DNA of 64,000 nt from Bedellia somnulentella (GCA_963576735.1 OY755170.1:14864567-14928566); one strand, 5' to 3'; numbered from the stretch's first letter, positions 9,889 to 21,346 are shown. Notes: generated by a model from the letters alone, not told the origin. Numbers and translations are program-made.

Positions 9889-11482
9889 CTAGGATCCCCT
9901 AGGGGATTGAACTGGGGGATCCTGATGGACACACTCGTTGTTGCTGTTGAATGGGTCTGAAGTGGCCTGAAGCCTAGGTAAAACATCTTTAATAGTCGAC
10001 GCTCTGCAGCATTTTTGAGAATGGTTCAATCTATACCGCCTGAAGTATTTGTTTCGAGCTTCTTGTGCTTCCTCCGTTACCATTCCGAATAGCAGCATAG
10101 CAGCAGATATTATTTGACTCCAATGTAACAGAACATTATGTACAGTGTTTGGCATGTGATACAAGTTATAAAGCTCAATGCATTACTAGGCAGTATCACT
10201 GCAATAGTTGCCGAATTTGGTGGCATCAATAGCTGCTCCCAAATTTCTAACTTGTAGTATCATTGCAAAACGGTGGATTAACTCAACGTCTTTCCCTATA
10301 ATTTCCGCAGTAACTGACGGATTAATAAAAAACCTCCTTGCAGTGTTTCCGTCATTAGTCGTGCTCATGCCTTGTTTGAGATAGTCAACTTTGAGGCCAA
10401 GACGTTTAAAGAACTCTGCCTGGATTATCTTCTTTTCAGCTTCTTTTTGTACCTTAGTTGTTGCATTAGTTCTCCAACATTTGAACGACATTCTGTATGC
10501 GATATGTAAAATGCATTCCATGAACATAAGTCGAGCATGAAGAGGAGACAGTCCAACTTTCAAGGCGTTAACGTCTACTGTTTTACTGTGCACTTTATCG
10601 ATCTTATTAATTTCGGTGGGCTTCGCTTGGCTAATGAAACAAACTGCATTGGATGCTGTATTTGTAACAGTTTGGGCAATTTTCTGGTCAATCATAGTAA
10701 ACAAAAGTTCGTGTCGAACTTTGTACGTCTTGCCTCCAATGTTCACTATCGTTTCTGTCAGGTTGGCAACTTCAGATCCCATTCTAGCTACTTCATTGTT
10801 TGTGGCATCTGTTGTTACTTTAAGGAATTGAAATTGAATGGGCCTGCAGTATCTGGTTGATGAAGATTTTTATTTTGCCAGTAAATAGTGGACTCGTTGT
10901 CTTTTGCAGAGAAACGAAGGGGCACCATTGAAGTCAGAAACATATTAGAGTCTGTATAATCAGCTTCATCCTCGTTGAACTTCTGCTTGTACTCGCTATG
11001 GCCAGAAGATCCTTATTTTCCTTATTTTATCCTCCTTTGTTATATTTGCCAATTCCTCTTCAGGCTTAGTTTTAAAAATCTTTTCGTTGTGTGGTCAAGT
11101 AATTCATGTAACTTCACACAAGGTAACTTTCAGTAATATCATCTTCGGTTAGATAACATTCCTTTTTCGGAGATAGTACTTTTGAGTACGAAGGAAATAC
11201 ATCACAACCTTGGTTTTTGACGGCTTTCCTAATAGTTTCATACTGATGTCTGGAGAGATCAGCATCGAAGATCAACGCTAATGCCGTTTCAGGGGTAAAC
11301 CGAATGTTTCCGGAATGTTCACAGCATTTATCAAAAGATTTCTCTGGTCGTCCACACTTTGAAGGTCCTAGTACGTCTTTTTCTTCGATTGGCTGCATGT
11401 TCTCCGGAATTATTAAAATATTGGATAGCCAGTCTTCAAAAGTGGCGAAAAAAGATCTCTTTTCCGGGAACCAGCCTGCCAC
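9889..11482 (-). pseudogene. Transib (RAG1-related) transposase, degraded
   Basis: Three minus-strand open pieces form one transposase. The N-terminal piece (11482-11114) has CGRPEKSFDKCCEHSG and FTPETALALIFDADLSRHQY, typical of the Transib N-terminal core. A middle stretch in another frame gives LTSMVPLRFSAKDNESTIYW. The next piece (10782-10186) has GLSPLHARLMFMECILHIAY, a W, and NDGNTARRFF, matching the Transib/RAG1 core region. The last piece (10164-9889) has VTEEAQEARNKYFRRYR, aligned with the RAG1 segment that holds the catalytic glutamate. Transib transposases cut DNA by a hairpin mechanism related to V(D)J recombination. Frameshifts near 11113-10783 and 10185 and internal stops show it is dead. 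It is a different lineage from the Transib at 58660-60096. Confidence 0.75.
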
Positions 11483-11535
11483 TTTGTATTATATCTTGGC
11501 AAATAAGTTTTTCTTACCTCCTTTTCAACTTTATC

Positions 11536-12040
11536 AATATCGAGACAATGATCAATATTGCGTTTTTTTTTCTAACATAATGTCGGCCAATTCCGCTTAA
11601 GATATATTGAAATTTGCCATTACGGATAAGGTGCTTTTCTTCCAAATTGATAAAAGTAACTAATTAATACGATAATATAGACTCTTTTTATACCTTTTGA
11701 AAAATAACATGTCATCTATCATTGGATACTTATTCCTGAAAATATCGAGACAATGATCAATATTGCGTTTTTTTTTCTAACATAATGTCGGCCAATTCCG
11801 CTTAACCCTTTCACCAGTATAGGAAAATATAAAATTAATTGCATTTGAGCACTATTTGAAGGTAGATGAGGTTTAAATTATGGTGGCAACTATTTTGCCT
11901 CTACTGGTTAAAGGGTTAAGATATATTGAAATTTGCCATTACGGATAAGGTGCTTTTCTTCCAAATTGATAAAAGTAACTAATTAATACGATAATATAGA
12001 CTCTTTTTATACCTTTTGAAAAATAACATGTCATCTATCA
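11536..12040. repeat. 186-bp tandem duplication, one copy filled by a MITE
   Basis: Unit 1 is 11536-11721 (186 bp). Unit 2 is 11741-12040 (300 bp) and, apart from a 110-bp insertion plus 4 duplicated bases, has the same length of 186 bp and appears identical, including a run of nine T. The spacer is 19 bp. The first unit preserves the pre-insertion site CCGCTTAAGATA. Confidence 0.9.
11806..11915. mobile_element. piggyBac-type MITE, 110 bp, TTAA target
   Basis: The ends are CCCTTTCACCAGTA (11806-11819) and the reverse complement of 11902-11915 (CCCTTTAACCAGTA), 13 of 14 matching. TTAA flanks both sides (11802-11805 and 11916-11919). The neighbouring tandem copy shows the empty site with one TTAA. 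TTAA duplication with CCC...GGG ends is the piggyBac superfamily signature. It has no coding capacity. Confidence 0.9.
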
Positions 12041-12537
12041 CAAAATAATTATTTTTAGATGTATGATAAAGAGGCCATTCTATTAAGGTTGTTATAACTC
12101 CTAACAATAGTCACCTAATTGTTCCTTACACTTCTAATTGTGTTATAATATGACTTAAGAAGGAATAGAATTTTCGTCGATCTATTCCTCGCGCAAGGAT
12201 AAACAGGCCTAAAAACAAAAAGCGCAGCTAGCCGCAGCAGAAAATTGCATAATAATGATGGCAAAGGTTCCTAGAATAATTTAAAATACATCACTTACCT
12301 GCGCAGCTTGCCGCAAGATACTTATGATCCAAAGAAGACCAGAAATGGCAAAAAAAACTAGCGGTGTAGAAAAATAAATAAACAATAGTTTTTAAAATGT
12401 TGTTACACTTTTATGTACCTCACATTACATATTTTAAACTAACATGAAAAGAAAATTGTGTATTCTTAATGTACTTAGTTTAATTTACGTCGATATACAG
12501 CATATTTTTTCAACAAAATACGTTGAAGCGTAATGGT
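12041..12537. other. No gene seen
   Basis: AT-rich DNA with no recognisable ORF. Short partial duplications such as 'GCGCAGCTAGCCGCA' (12220) and 'GCGCAGCTTGCCGCA' (12301) are present. Confidence 0.4.
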
Positions 12538-12770
12538 TGTAACGTTATTTCTAACTCCTGGGATGCTGTGGCTAAAAGTGGCTACCCTGAAGCCAGAAGT
12601 AACTAAAGGAAGAAAGAAGTAAACGGAAGAAAAGTAAATAAGTAGAAGATATATATATCACAACAATGTTTATTATAAATAGAAATACCCTAATACAATA
12701 ATAATAATCCTAACATAAAAAACCTATACACGTAACCTATCAGTAAAAGAAGAACCTATCAGTATATTTA
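12538..12770 (-). repeat. Gypsy-like LTR segment (3' side, minus orientation)
   Basis: Starts TGTAACG and runs to CCTATCAGTA. Nearly the same sequence occurs at 27504-27730, and its first ~65 bp also start the LTR at 29024. It lies just downstream (minus sense) of Gag coding from the same family, but the sequence passes straight into the gag zinc-finger region at 12771, so the LTR is truncated or rearranged here. Confidence 0.7.
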
Positions 12771-13105
12771 GGACAGTTGTTCACCTTAAAACTCTTATTA
12801 ACACACTTAAAACGAATGGGATCTTTAGGTTCCTTACAAGAACGAAGAGTATGACCATTAACCTTACAACGTGGCCAATATTGACTTAAAGAAGAACTAT
12901 TGGTATGAGAAGTAACACGGCGATTAGTATTTGAGAACTGTTGACTCGATGAAGAAGAAGACTTGATGAGTTTGTAATTAAATTCTGAGGCTATTTTGCT
13001 ATTGTCAGGTATTGGTTCCTGAAAATTGTGATCCCTGTCCATATAGGATTCATATTTTTGACAAGAAGAAATTAATTCATCAATAGAATTAATATTTTTC
13101 AACAT
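12740..13105 (-). pseudogene. Gypsy-like Gag C-terminal part
   Basis: 121-codon frame on the minus strand. It begins MLKNINSIDELISSCQKYES, passes through a serine-rich linker, then has a cysteine-rich stretch (CKVNGHTLRSCKEP, then KCVNKSFKVNNCP) that looks like a degenerate nucleocapsid zinc-knuckle pair. It continues the Gag seen at 13271-13850 after a break at about 13105-13270, where the frame is lost. A shorter version of the same joint (DFGDELISSCQKY) occurs near 28055, confirming that both pieces belong to one Gag. Gag would package RNA in virus-like particles. Confidence 0.65.
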
Positions 13106-13270
13106 TACGACAACTGAATAACAATGTTTGATATTACGTTACAGAATCTAGAGCTGTTCTTGTTCCGAAAGTGATGCAGACAAACGATTAAACATGCCAA
13201 ACATAATGGAAACGTATACAATAATATTTTCATCACGACCCTGAGTTCTAGCTCTAATCGAAGATAATAA

Positions 13271-14743
13271 TTAATAGTCGTTATCATATTCTCCAAAATC
13301 ATTAAATAATGAGATACTGAGTTCACACCAAGAAATATTGGGATTTAAATTTTTCTTTAATCGAAACCAATGCAAAGCATTATCAGAAAATAGTTCATAA
13401 CCTAATTTGGAGAGAAAAGATTTATCAACAGCTCTCGATAAACAAAACTCCTCTACCTTTTGGATATACGATCTAGGACAGGAGAGACCATTATAGGTGA
13501 ACTTTTTAATTTCCTTAGCACAGGATAAAATATCACCAGAACGGGAAGAAGAAGCAAAAGGAGAGACAATAGGATCTGTAGCTGTAGAATCTACGGGCAA
13601 AACTTCAGCTGGTAATCTTCCAGAACTAGGTGAAACTTCCAAACAAGGGGAAACCTGAATGCTGGATAAAAGTTCGGTCGCAGGCTGAAATGTATAATCT
13701 TCAAAGCGTTTTTCTAAAGTGTGAAATAAATGTTTAATGTTGTTATATGTTTCTGTGTGTGTAGGGTCAATGTCAATATCTATTCTACCAATCCTGAAAT
13801 GAAGATGATTAATAAAAGATTCTAGCTTTTTTTTATTTATTATATTATTATTTTCTTTATTTAATTTTCTTTCGAGTGATCTAAACTGAGCTACCGCGAC
13901 GGATTTTGAGTTTCCCAAACATTGTTCAAAGTTTGGCTTAAGGGGAAGCCTAACTTGGTACCTGCCGTCTTGTAGTCTTTGGGTTGTATTCTTGTAAAAC
14001 TGAATGCAATCGTCTTGATCCTGATAACCTGTCTTTTCTTCTGATATTTCTTCTAAGTTCCAAAACCGTTGAATGTCGTCGGTGTTATTTAATACAACAT
14101 TACATTGCAAGGTTTTAGTGCTACCACTTAATATCCAGCCTAGCTTGGTCTGTTGAGCTATGGGCAGTGAATTGTCCGTAGCTCTGCTGATACCTTCTAA
14201 TATGATGTATGAATATATATCAGCGCCTAATAACATGTCTATTGGTCTGCTTTCATAAAACTGAGGGTCTGCTAGTTGTAATTTATCTAAATGTGCCCAT
14301 GAGGGCTTGGAGAATGATTGTGATGGCAGATTGTTAATTAATTTTTGCATGATAAGAATATCTGTAATGAATTCAAAATCGGAATAAAGCGCCTTACACT
14401 TGATTGTCAGAACGCCTTTACAGTTATTTTCTGAGGTGCCTATGCCTCTGACCACTCCTTTACATTTACGACGTGATAATAATAACTTTTTCGCGGCGCT
14501 ATTTGTGATAATACTGGTTTGTGAGCCCGGGTCAACTAAAGCTCTCATAACATGATGTGCACCGTCAGCACCTTCCACCTTGATCATGGCGGTGCCTAAG
14601 AGAACTTCTAATATTGTGCCTTGTTGCACTACGTATGTGCCCATCCTCTTCGATTTGTTATGCGCGGTGTTGTTCAAAGATGTTTGTACCGCTCCGCCAC
14701 GGGTAGCGTACGGTGTCCGGTTTCGTGGGAATACTTCGTGCAA
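13271..14743 (-). pseudogene. Chimeric ORF: BEL/Pao protease-RT start fused to gypsy Gag
   Basis: 490-codon uninterrupted frame on the minus strand. Residues about 45-250 are BEL/Pao: a retropepsin-like DUF1758 protease (RALVDPGSQTSIITNSAAKK, then IDMLLGADIYSYIILEGISR and TKLGWILSG), followed by the start of the reverse-transcriptase linker (QVRLPLKPNFEQCLGNSKS). From about residue 297 (KKLESFINHLHFRIG) to the end it is the Gag of a different, gypsy-like element, almost the same as the Gag at 28248-28754. The junction near 13850 lies in an A-rich run and keeps the frame open. The rest of the BEL reverse transcriptase, RNase H and integrase is missing. The fusion probably arose by template switching or by deletion. 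Confidence 0.75.
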
Positions 14744-16014
14744 AAGTGTATTGTGTGTACTATTGCACTCGCGGCACTTATGATTAGAATTACATTCTTG
14801 ATAACGTTGTTTGAGGTTACCGCTTTGATTCGCCGCTCAGGAGTCATATTTAAAAATGTTGGGCAATAATATATTCCATGTTCATTGGATTTGCAAATAG
14901 CGCATTTGTATTTCTTAGTATTTATTTTATTTGCGCCGACTGATTGTGAAATAATTGGAGTATTTGTATAAGTAGTCTTGATATTTTGCCTCAGCGGAAT
15001 TAGCCTTGACGATGTTTGTGGATTATTTCTATAACCTTGATTTTCATAACATATCTGTTTTCTTGATGACGACTCCATGGCTATAAATTTGTTATTTAAA
15101 AAACTTATAAAATCTCGCAAGTTAGGGATTTCTTTCGGCTGTTTTAAAGACTCAACGTAGTCATTGTATGTTTCGGCATCTAATTTCTGAGATAATAAAT
15201 GTACAATCAATGGATCCCAGTTTGTCCTGTCTACCCCTAGGTTCTTTACAGCGTTAAGGCACTCGAGTGTGGTATCGTGTATTTTCTTGATATTGTTCAG
15301 TGAAGGTTGATTAGCCGTTGGAATGCTCAGTAGTATGTTGATATGGGATGAAAATATTAATTTCTTGTTATTAAATCTATTATTCAGTAAGTCCCAACAT
15401 GTTTCGTAATTGTCTGAACTGATGTGAAGATGTTGTATAAGCCTTTCAGCTTCTCTTTTGACCTTGCTTTTCAAAAACTGCATTTTCTGGGCCCTTGATA
15501 GGGAGGTATTATTATGAATTGTCTCTGTGAAAATGTCCTTGAAAGAAACCCATTGATGATAATTGCCATGGAAAAAAGGTATCTCCATGGTGGGGGTTAC
15601 CTTCCTCGTTTGCGACGCTGACCATAACTTCTTATTGATAGCCTTTTTAATACTAGTGAAGGTTCTCTCATGATTGCTGAATATAGTTTCGTACGCAGTG
15701 TTACACCCTTCTGACTCACTGTCTATCTCCCAGTGCAAAGAGTCGATAGCCGACCACCTTGATTGTAGCGACCTCAACATGTCTTCCAGCTCCCATCTCT
15801 CGGTTACCGTGTCTAAATCTATAACCATGATTGTTCGTTCAATAGCCCGGAAATTGCTGAATTGTTTTCGAATAAGTTCATCAGTTTTACTGTTCCCACC
15901 TGATGACTTATAAGTTTGATTGTTAGAAGTAGACCCCTTTGACTTTTCCGTATTCTGAGCTGCCTCTACGAAAACTTCACTATCCTCTTCTACTAAAAAC
16001 CCTTTACCTTTCAA
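14674..16014 (-). pseudogene. BEL/Pao Gag (DUF1759) with zinc knuckle
   Basis: 446-codon frame on the minus strand. It holds the DUF1759 region typical of BEL/Pao Gag: IPFFHGNYHQWVSFKDIFTE, then LSRAQKMQFLKSKVKREAER and NYETCWDLLNNRFNNKKL. It ends near a zinc-knuckle-like CAICKSNEHGIYYCP. Gag continues into the protease region of 13271-14743, whose frame overlaps it by 70 bases. After TPERRIKA the frame shifts away from the expected second knuckle. The N-terminal part is in another frame at 16011-16337. Confidence 0.75.
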
Positions 16015-16337
16015 TAGCTCATATGGTATTTTTCCTTCTTGTACAACCTTGATTCATTGTAAAATGCTAGAGTCCTCTCATGAACACCATTTACAAAGTA
16101 CTCGAAAGATTTATCTTTATATGCACATATACTCCTGTGATTATCTTGGAACTCATTCCACTGAGAATCCAATAAACTGATCCGTTTCTTGATATATTCG
16201 TTGGTCCTCCTGCTAGGACCATCTTTCTTGAAGTTGGTTAAAAGCTGCTGCATTGATTGCACAAGCTCATTTTGCCTTTCAAATAAAGCTTCCATCCTTG
16301 ATAAATATATATTCTTACTTGATAAAAGAAAATACAA
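16011..16337 (-). pseudogene. BEL/Pao Gag N-terminus
   Basis: 108-codon frame on the minus strand. The likely Gag start is the internal methionine of MEALFERQNELVQSMQQLL; the following QLLTNFKKDGPSRRTNEYIK closely resembles the N-terminus of the BEL-like ORF at 41237-41518 (SIFTNFKKVSPSRKTLEYIQ). It ends KEKYHMSY-stop within a 39-bp block (16001-16039) that is identical to a stretch inside the copia integrase remnant at 17164-17202. In that other frame the block reads EGKIPYELLKGKG. The block may be what breaks this Gag. Confidence 0.7.
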
Positions 16338-16900
16338 TTGGAAAGATCTTACTTGATAACGATGCTTTCCGCAACTATTTGAAGTCTTGATAGGCTGCTA
16401 CCTGATAATCTTGATAAGTTGATCCTTGATTGATCTATTGATGCACATTTGATAGTCACTTTTTGATATTAACACTTGGATTTCACTCGCGAGGTTAAAG
16501 TTTATTTATGACTGATTTCATAGGTCACTGATTATCGAAGGACCATAAAGCATGTACGGGTTTTGTACAGCTTTCGTGATAGGTATGATAAGTAAATGAT
16601 AATATATTTAAGGTATAAAAAATGTTTATTTTAAAATGATACGAAATAATGATTAATGTAATATGATATTATGAGCGCGCGCGATTGTCTTGATGAACCG
16701 ATACGAACTGAATTATAAAGTAAATTAAACTATAACTAAATTGCTTGCCTCAGCAAATTGTACGGAAAGCCCGTACAATGTCGTTATTTTTAAGTAACGA
16801 CTAATAATCTTCACTCATATCTTTATCCCATTCGGTAGCTTGTGGTTATGAAAGCGCTTCGTCGACTAGTGGAAGTTTTCAAATAGATACATAAAATTCT
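16338..16900 (-). repeat. Probable BEL/Pao 5' LTR and leader
   Basis: Non-coding DNA just upstream (minus sense) of BEL Gag. It shares 'AGATCTTACTTGATA' (16345) and a looser similarity with the sequence upstream of the other BEL Gag at 41519-41870 and 43022-43110 (for example 'TCGAAGGACCA', and a TGTCTTGATG/A motif followed by CGAACTGAAT). Exact LTR ends were not fixed. A small inverted repeat TTGTACGG/CCGTACAA lies at about 16758-16779. Confidence 0.5.
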
Positions 16901-16927
16901 TGCTTATTATCGTCCTCATTTTGACTA

Positions 16928-17400
16928 TCACGTGACCACAGTGACATTACTGTCATGATCCCTAGTTACATATGGAGGAGGATAGTAGGTTTCCCCTGGG
17001 TCCTCCACGTCAGTCTCATGTTCACTCAAGTCATCACTACTCATATCACTTGAACCAGACCTACTGCTGCTAGACTGGCACTTCTCGACTGGCAGATCAC
17101 ATGAGGTTGGTACATTAACCTTCTCAATATTATTAAATAAGATCATTGGACAAAAAATTGGGTCCTTTACCTTTCAATAGCTCATATGGTATTTTTCCTT
17201 CTAAGGATTTCGTAGGTGACCGGTTTATTATATATGCAGCAGTTGCTATAGCCTCAGCCCGCAATGTTTTCTCCAAGTTGGCATAACATAACATGCATCT
17301 TGCACGTTCCACTAACGTTCGGTTCATTCTCCCTGCCTTTCTGATGAACAATGCGATGGTTAGACAAAAACTTTTTTTAAGTTGAAGTTGCGTTACTTTA
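16928..17400 (-). pseudogene. Ty1/copia integrase fragment
   Basis: Two minus-strand frames. The upstream one (17543-17133) contains GRMNRTLVERARCMLCYANL, then AIATAAYIINRSPTKSLEGK, the end of the copia integrase core (normally ...ERMNRTLVEKARCML...INRSPTKAL...). The integrase inserts the cDNA into the genome. The second frame (17146-16928) is Ser/Asp/Glu-rich and ends GETYYPPPYVTRDHD, resembling the linker before copia reverse transcriptase. Everything else is missing. It is not continuous with the other copia remains at 40588-41117 or 55024-57615. Confidence 0.7.
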
Positions 17401-17599
17401 CTCTTTGCCAATATCTTTTTAATCTTATAGTTTAATTCATTCTCTACTTTAGATTTATATTGTATAGTATACTGAAGAAGTAGAAAGAGAAGCAGTATTG
17501 AAATTTTAACGAATGTTACATAGCCACAATGATTTCTACACACGCATTGGTTGACTCTACGCAGTTTAAAATATTTTTAATGATTTTTCCTTTTATTTT

Positions 17600-17975
17600 A
17601 TATTTAATTTCTGCACTGTTGTTTCATTGTATGCGTAATAGGAGTTCGCTTCGCGTTTTCTGAATGTGTGTTGTGACTACGCCTTTAATGTGTTGTATTT
17701 AAACGTATATACTAAATGGTGAGATGTTCTTCTTATATCGGGTATTTATTATAAGGAATGTTGGGTGATGGCCTCCCTGGCCCGGGGGCGTTTGGGGCGT
17801 CGGCCGTCACAGCTGACATCAAAGGGAGGCCTGCAGCTGGTGGACTAGTGCCACCAGCTGCATGGTTTTTTCAGACGCTGGCTAGATCTCGTTTCACCCA
17901 AGTGGCCACAATTAAGTTACACAATGCAAACAATTTATAATAATATCTCATTATTATAAGAAAGAAGTACCTATA
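17600..17975. repeat. Dispersed repeat R1, copy D (one unit plus GC module)
   Basis: One ~205-bp monomer starting 'GTATGCGTAATAGGAGTTCG' (17627), then a GC-rich module (17758-17975) containing 'GCATGGTTTTTTCAGACGCT' and 'TCTCGTTTCACCCAAGTG', like 2501-2760. The 60-codon plus-strand frame at 17758-17940 is not conserved between copies. Confidence 0.65.
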
Positions 17976-20444
17976 ACTCTTTCAGTAACTTTTCTATTCG
18001 TCGATATTTTATTTTCTGTATAGCGCTCAAGCTGGGTCAATATTGATAGGTTTTGCCTCAATTCCAAAAATAATTACTTTCTTTGAAGACCGAAGAGACT
18101 TTATTCGGTGTATTTGACATTAAAAAAACCAATGACACTAACTATCAGAGTCTGACTAAACTTCTCACTACTGCTAACTGAGACCAACTATTAACGAACC
18201 AAGACATCTTACTGACCTAACATAACCACTATTCACTTTATATGTACTGACACTCCTGTGTGAAGTGTTGCCAGTCCAGCATTTTGTGACCCGCGTTACC
18301 AATAACGATTTTTATGTACAATTGAAGCTGTGACAGGTTGGATCAAAGGCCCGGTTATTGTACACTCTCACTTTTCCAAAAAAATAATAATTATATGTGA
18401 ATAAAATTATCGTGGACGCATTATTTTGATATCCAGAGAATTGGAATTCTGCCACAACCTCGTATGGCATTCTAAAGTGGTTATAAAGTTGTTTATTGAG
18501 GTAACAGTTCTTTCACGTCCATTTTAATAAAGAAATATTTTTTTTTTTGTCTTTGTCAAAAAGACTTATGTGGACTAGTTTTCGTAATATTCCTTTTGTT
18601 GTCTTCCCGTAATTACTGCATCGTTCACACTAACAAAATATTCATCGAAAAAAATCTCGTCATCACCAACATCACTTGTCTACCATCAATATAATGTGCT
18701 GCAAAAGCAAAAAATACGTGTATGTTTTAATGTCATTCTGACATTCACATATCAAAAATTCTGACTGAATCTATTAATTTCACTACATGCAGACCCAAAA
18801 TGCAACTTTTTTAAGACGTTTACTTAAAGATTTAGTATTGCTCTTTTGTCAATAAAAAAAATAATAATAATAAAAATAAACGTTTATTGTGACACAAAGA
18901 AATAAAAACAATAAGTTGGAACATAGTTAAGATGAAATGGAATAATAACAATAATCTTATTTCACTCTTTGACACAGATGTTTTGAGTTGGATATGAAAA
19001 CAATTACACAGGGGTTCCTAAAAAGGCTAAGCCTGTGACTTAGGAAACCAAGTAATAACAAATTAAAATGTAGTAAATTGAATCAATCAGAAATGTATTA
19101 GAAATAGTATTAATAATAGTGGAGAGAGTAATATGAATTTGAACATGATTGTTAGTAAAACTTATAACTATGTTAGTAAATATGAAAAGGTTAATGAGTA
19201 TCAATGCTAAATAATAATAAATATAATATAAAATATTTGTAAAACATAAATGAATGTATGTGTTATGTGTTTATATATGTATGTGTATTGTGTATATATG
19301 GAAAAGCCGTATCAGTTTAATACTAGAAATAAACCATATATAATGTTTTCAGTGGAATCGTAATCTAGTTCCCGGAGCCAATTTTACATTTTATTTCCTT
19401 AATACTGTCCCCCTTATTTATTCCTGCATTTGATATTGCCTTATTGTACAAGGAGATGGAAGAAGGCAAACCTGTTCTTCTTGCAAAGTTAGATTTGTGT
19501 AACAAGGGGATCATTTGTTATTTATCATACTAACAAAACGGATCAGTTTATCTCAGTGTATCTGCTATTGTGCTCCTCAAAACTCTTACGCAATTTGAAA
19601 CCTGTAAAGAATTCATAACAAATAAATGTTTTGTTTTTGGTGTAAAATAAGTAGAAGTAGATTGTAATGTTTTGAAGTAGATAGGTGCTATACCTTAATT
19701 TTATTTATTTTGTCTGGAATAGCATGCTGATCTGTAAGTTAATGTAGAAGACGAGATTCCGCATGATAGCTATTGGTTTGGCAAATATCTATTATGTCTT
19801 GCGATGTCGCAATTTTTCTATTAAAAAGTTATTTCTTAGTCCTTTGATTAGATGCGGTGGATCGTAAATCACACTTAGACTTAACCATTCAAAACAATTG
19901 ATCCATCTGAATATATATTTTTAATAATATGTGAAAGTATAAAGTTACAAATGCTCAATTACGTTACAATGCTAAATAAAGACAAAAAAGGAAAAAAACT
20001 GTCTGCAAAATAAAATTAAAGTATTTTATATACAAGTATAAACGCTCTATAAACATAAAGGACCCTCTTTCAGGGGTAGCCGGGTAATTAAATCTATACT
20101 TAAGTAATGCTAAAAACAGAAGTTTTTACAAGTGGTAGTTAACAAATGCGATTATTCTCTTCTAGAATAATTTTGCAAGCTATTAAAACATGATCTAAAT
20201 GATGCACCTTGGTCACATATTAAAGCGATGGGTTTGAACCCACATTCGTGTACAATTTTAATTATATTTTCACATTAATTATTTTTTAATGATATTATTG
20301 TGTCACAAAAGTGACGAAATTGATGGCTTTGTCGATCTTGATTAACAAGTTACAGCTTAGTATTTATGTTAAGAGGAGCTGTACACAACAGCAACACGAA
20401 AAGTCTGCCTTTGAGCCTTATTTATTGAATTGCGTTCTTTTTAA
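17976..20444. other. Long AT-rich stretch, no gene; possible LINE tail at 18840-19075
   Basis: I see no coding motif over 2.4 kb. At 18840-19075 the minus strand reads like a non-LTR 3' end: 'GGTTTCCTAAGTCACAGGCT' near 19055, 'AATAAACGTTTATTTTTATT' near 18880 and a TTA-rich tail. 19220-19300 has TATGTATGTG repeats. These are suggestions only. Confidence 0.4.
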
Positions 20445-20690
20445 TTAGAATGGAAAATTATTTGGTATTATGGGAATTCTGGGAATAAATATGGTTTCTC
20501 CTGCACCGCAACCTGTTAAAATTTGAGCCTCGATTAAATTTTGTTGCAACTGAGTTACTTTTAGCTGAGTTCCATTGCAAAGTTGTGGTGGTCTAAAATT
20601 TCGGAGTAGAATAATCAGAATGCCAATTTTTAAACAAATTTCATGAGAAGAAAATCCGGGCAAGTATAAAAAAAATAAAAATTATATCAG
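20445..20690 (-). pseudogene. Helitron helicase C-terminal fragment
   Basis: 72-codon minus-strand frame. LPGFSSHEICLKIGILIILL, then FRPPQLCNGTQLKVTQLQQN and IFIPRIPIIPNNFPF match the Pif1-type helicase region near the C-terminus of Helitron Rep/helicase proteins (usual wording LRNLNPP-LCNGTRL...FIPRIPLIPND-PF-FKR). This region helps unwind DNA during rolling-circle transposition. The normal protein is about 1,400 residues; only about 5% remains. It is not contiguous with the Helitron remains at 26702-27440. Confidence 0.75.
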
Positions 20691-21177
20691 GGAATTAGTG
20701 GTCTCTTGTTCATCGACTAAACGTGACTCCGGTTCATGTTTTGAATCATTGAATCTCACTCCTAGTAAACATCTGATTGGTGTTCAATAAAGTGTATTAT
20801 TATTTGTGGTATATCTTTTAGATTTTTACCTCTGGTTCATTTCACGTCAAATGGGAAGGAAAAAATTATGAGGTTCTGAAATGGGTTCATATTAGGTCCA
20901 GATATACTTCTATTTGATATAAATACGATTTTTTTCATATGATATGTATTTGTCTAGTTAGTTATGGGCTCTTCAAGAATCGTCTAAATCGAATACAATA
21001 AATTACAATAAATTTTCAAACTACGTGATTTGTATAGGAAAGGGTCTGCCAGGCTAAGCAAGGAGCAGTGGGCTGAATAATAACGCCCCTAGTAATTCTA
21101 TTCTTGGAATAGTGGGCATACCCTAGCCTTACCACATAAGACTCAAATACTTTCTTACAGTCATTTACTTAACGTAA
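20691..21177. other. No gene seen; short repeat at 21041
   Basis: AT-rich. 'GGGTCTGCCAGGCTAAG' at 21046 has relatives at 37348 (GGGTCTAGCAGGCTAAG) and 49132 (GGGTCTGGCAGGGTAAG), so a short dispersed repeat is present. 21170-21177 is the left copy of the hAT target duplication. Confidence 0.4.
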
Positions 21178-21346
21178 CAGCGTTGCCACAAGGTTACTTT
21201 TGTAACCTCTCAGGTGATTTTTGAACTGCAAAGGTAACTTTAAGGTTACTCTGATGAAAAGGTTACTTTTGGTCTTTTACATTATTTTCAGAATTTTTAG
21301 AATTGACTTTTTTTTAAACCTACGTGAAACGGAACGCTCGTTTTAT

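Noticed and set aside
16758..16779. TTGTACGG/CCGTACAA inverted repeat as a terminator
   Set aside because: Eight-base arms in a eukaryotic LTR context; no reason to call a terminator.
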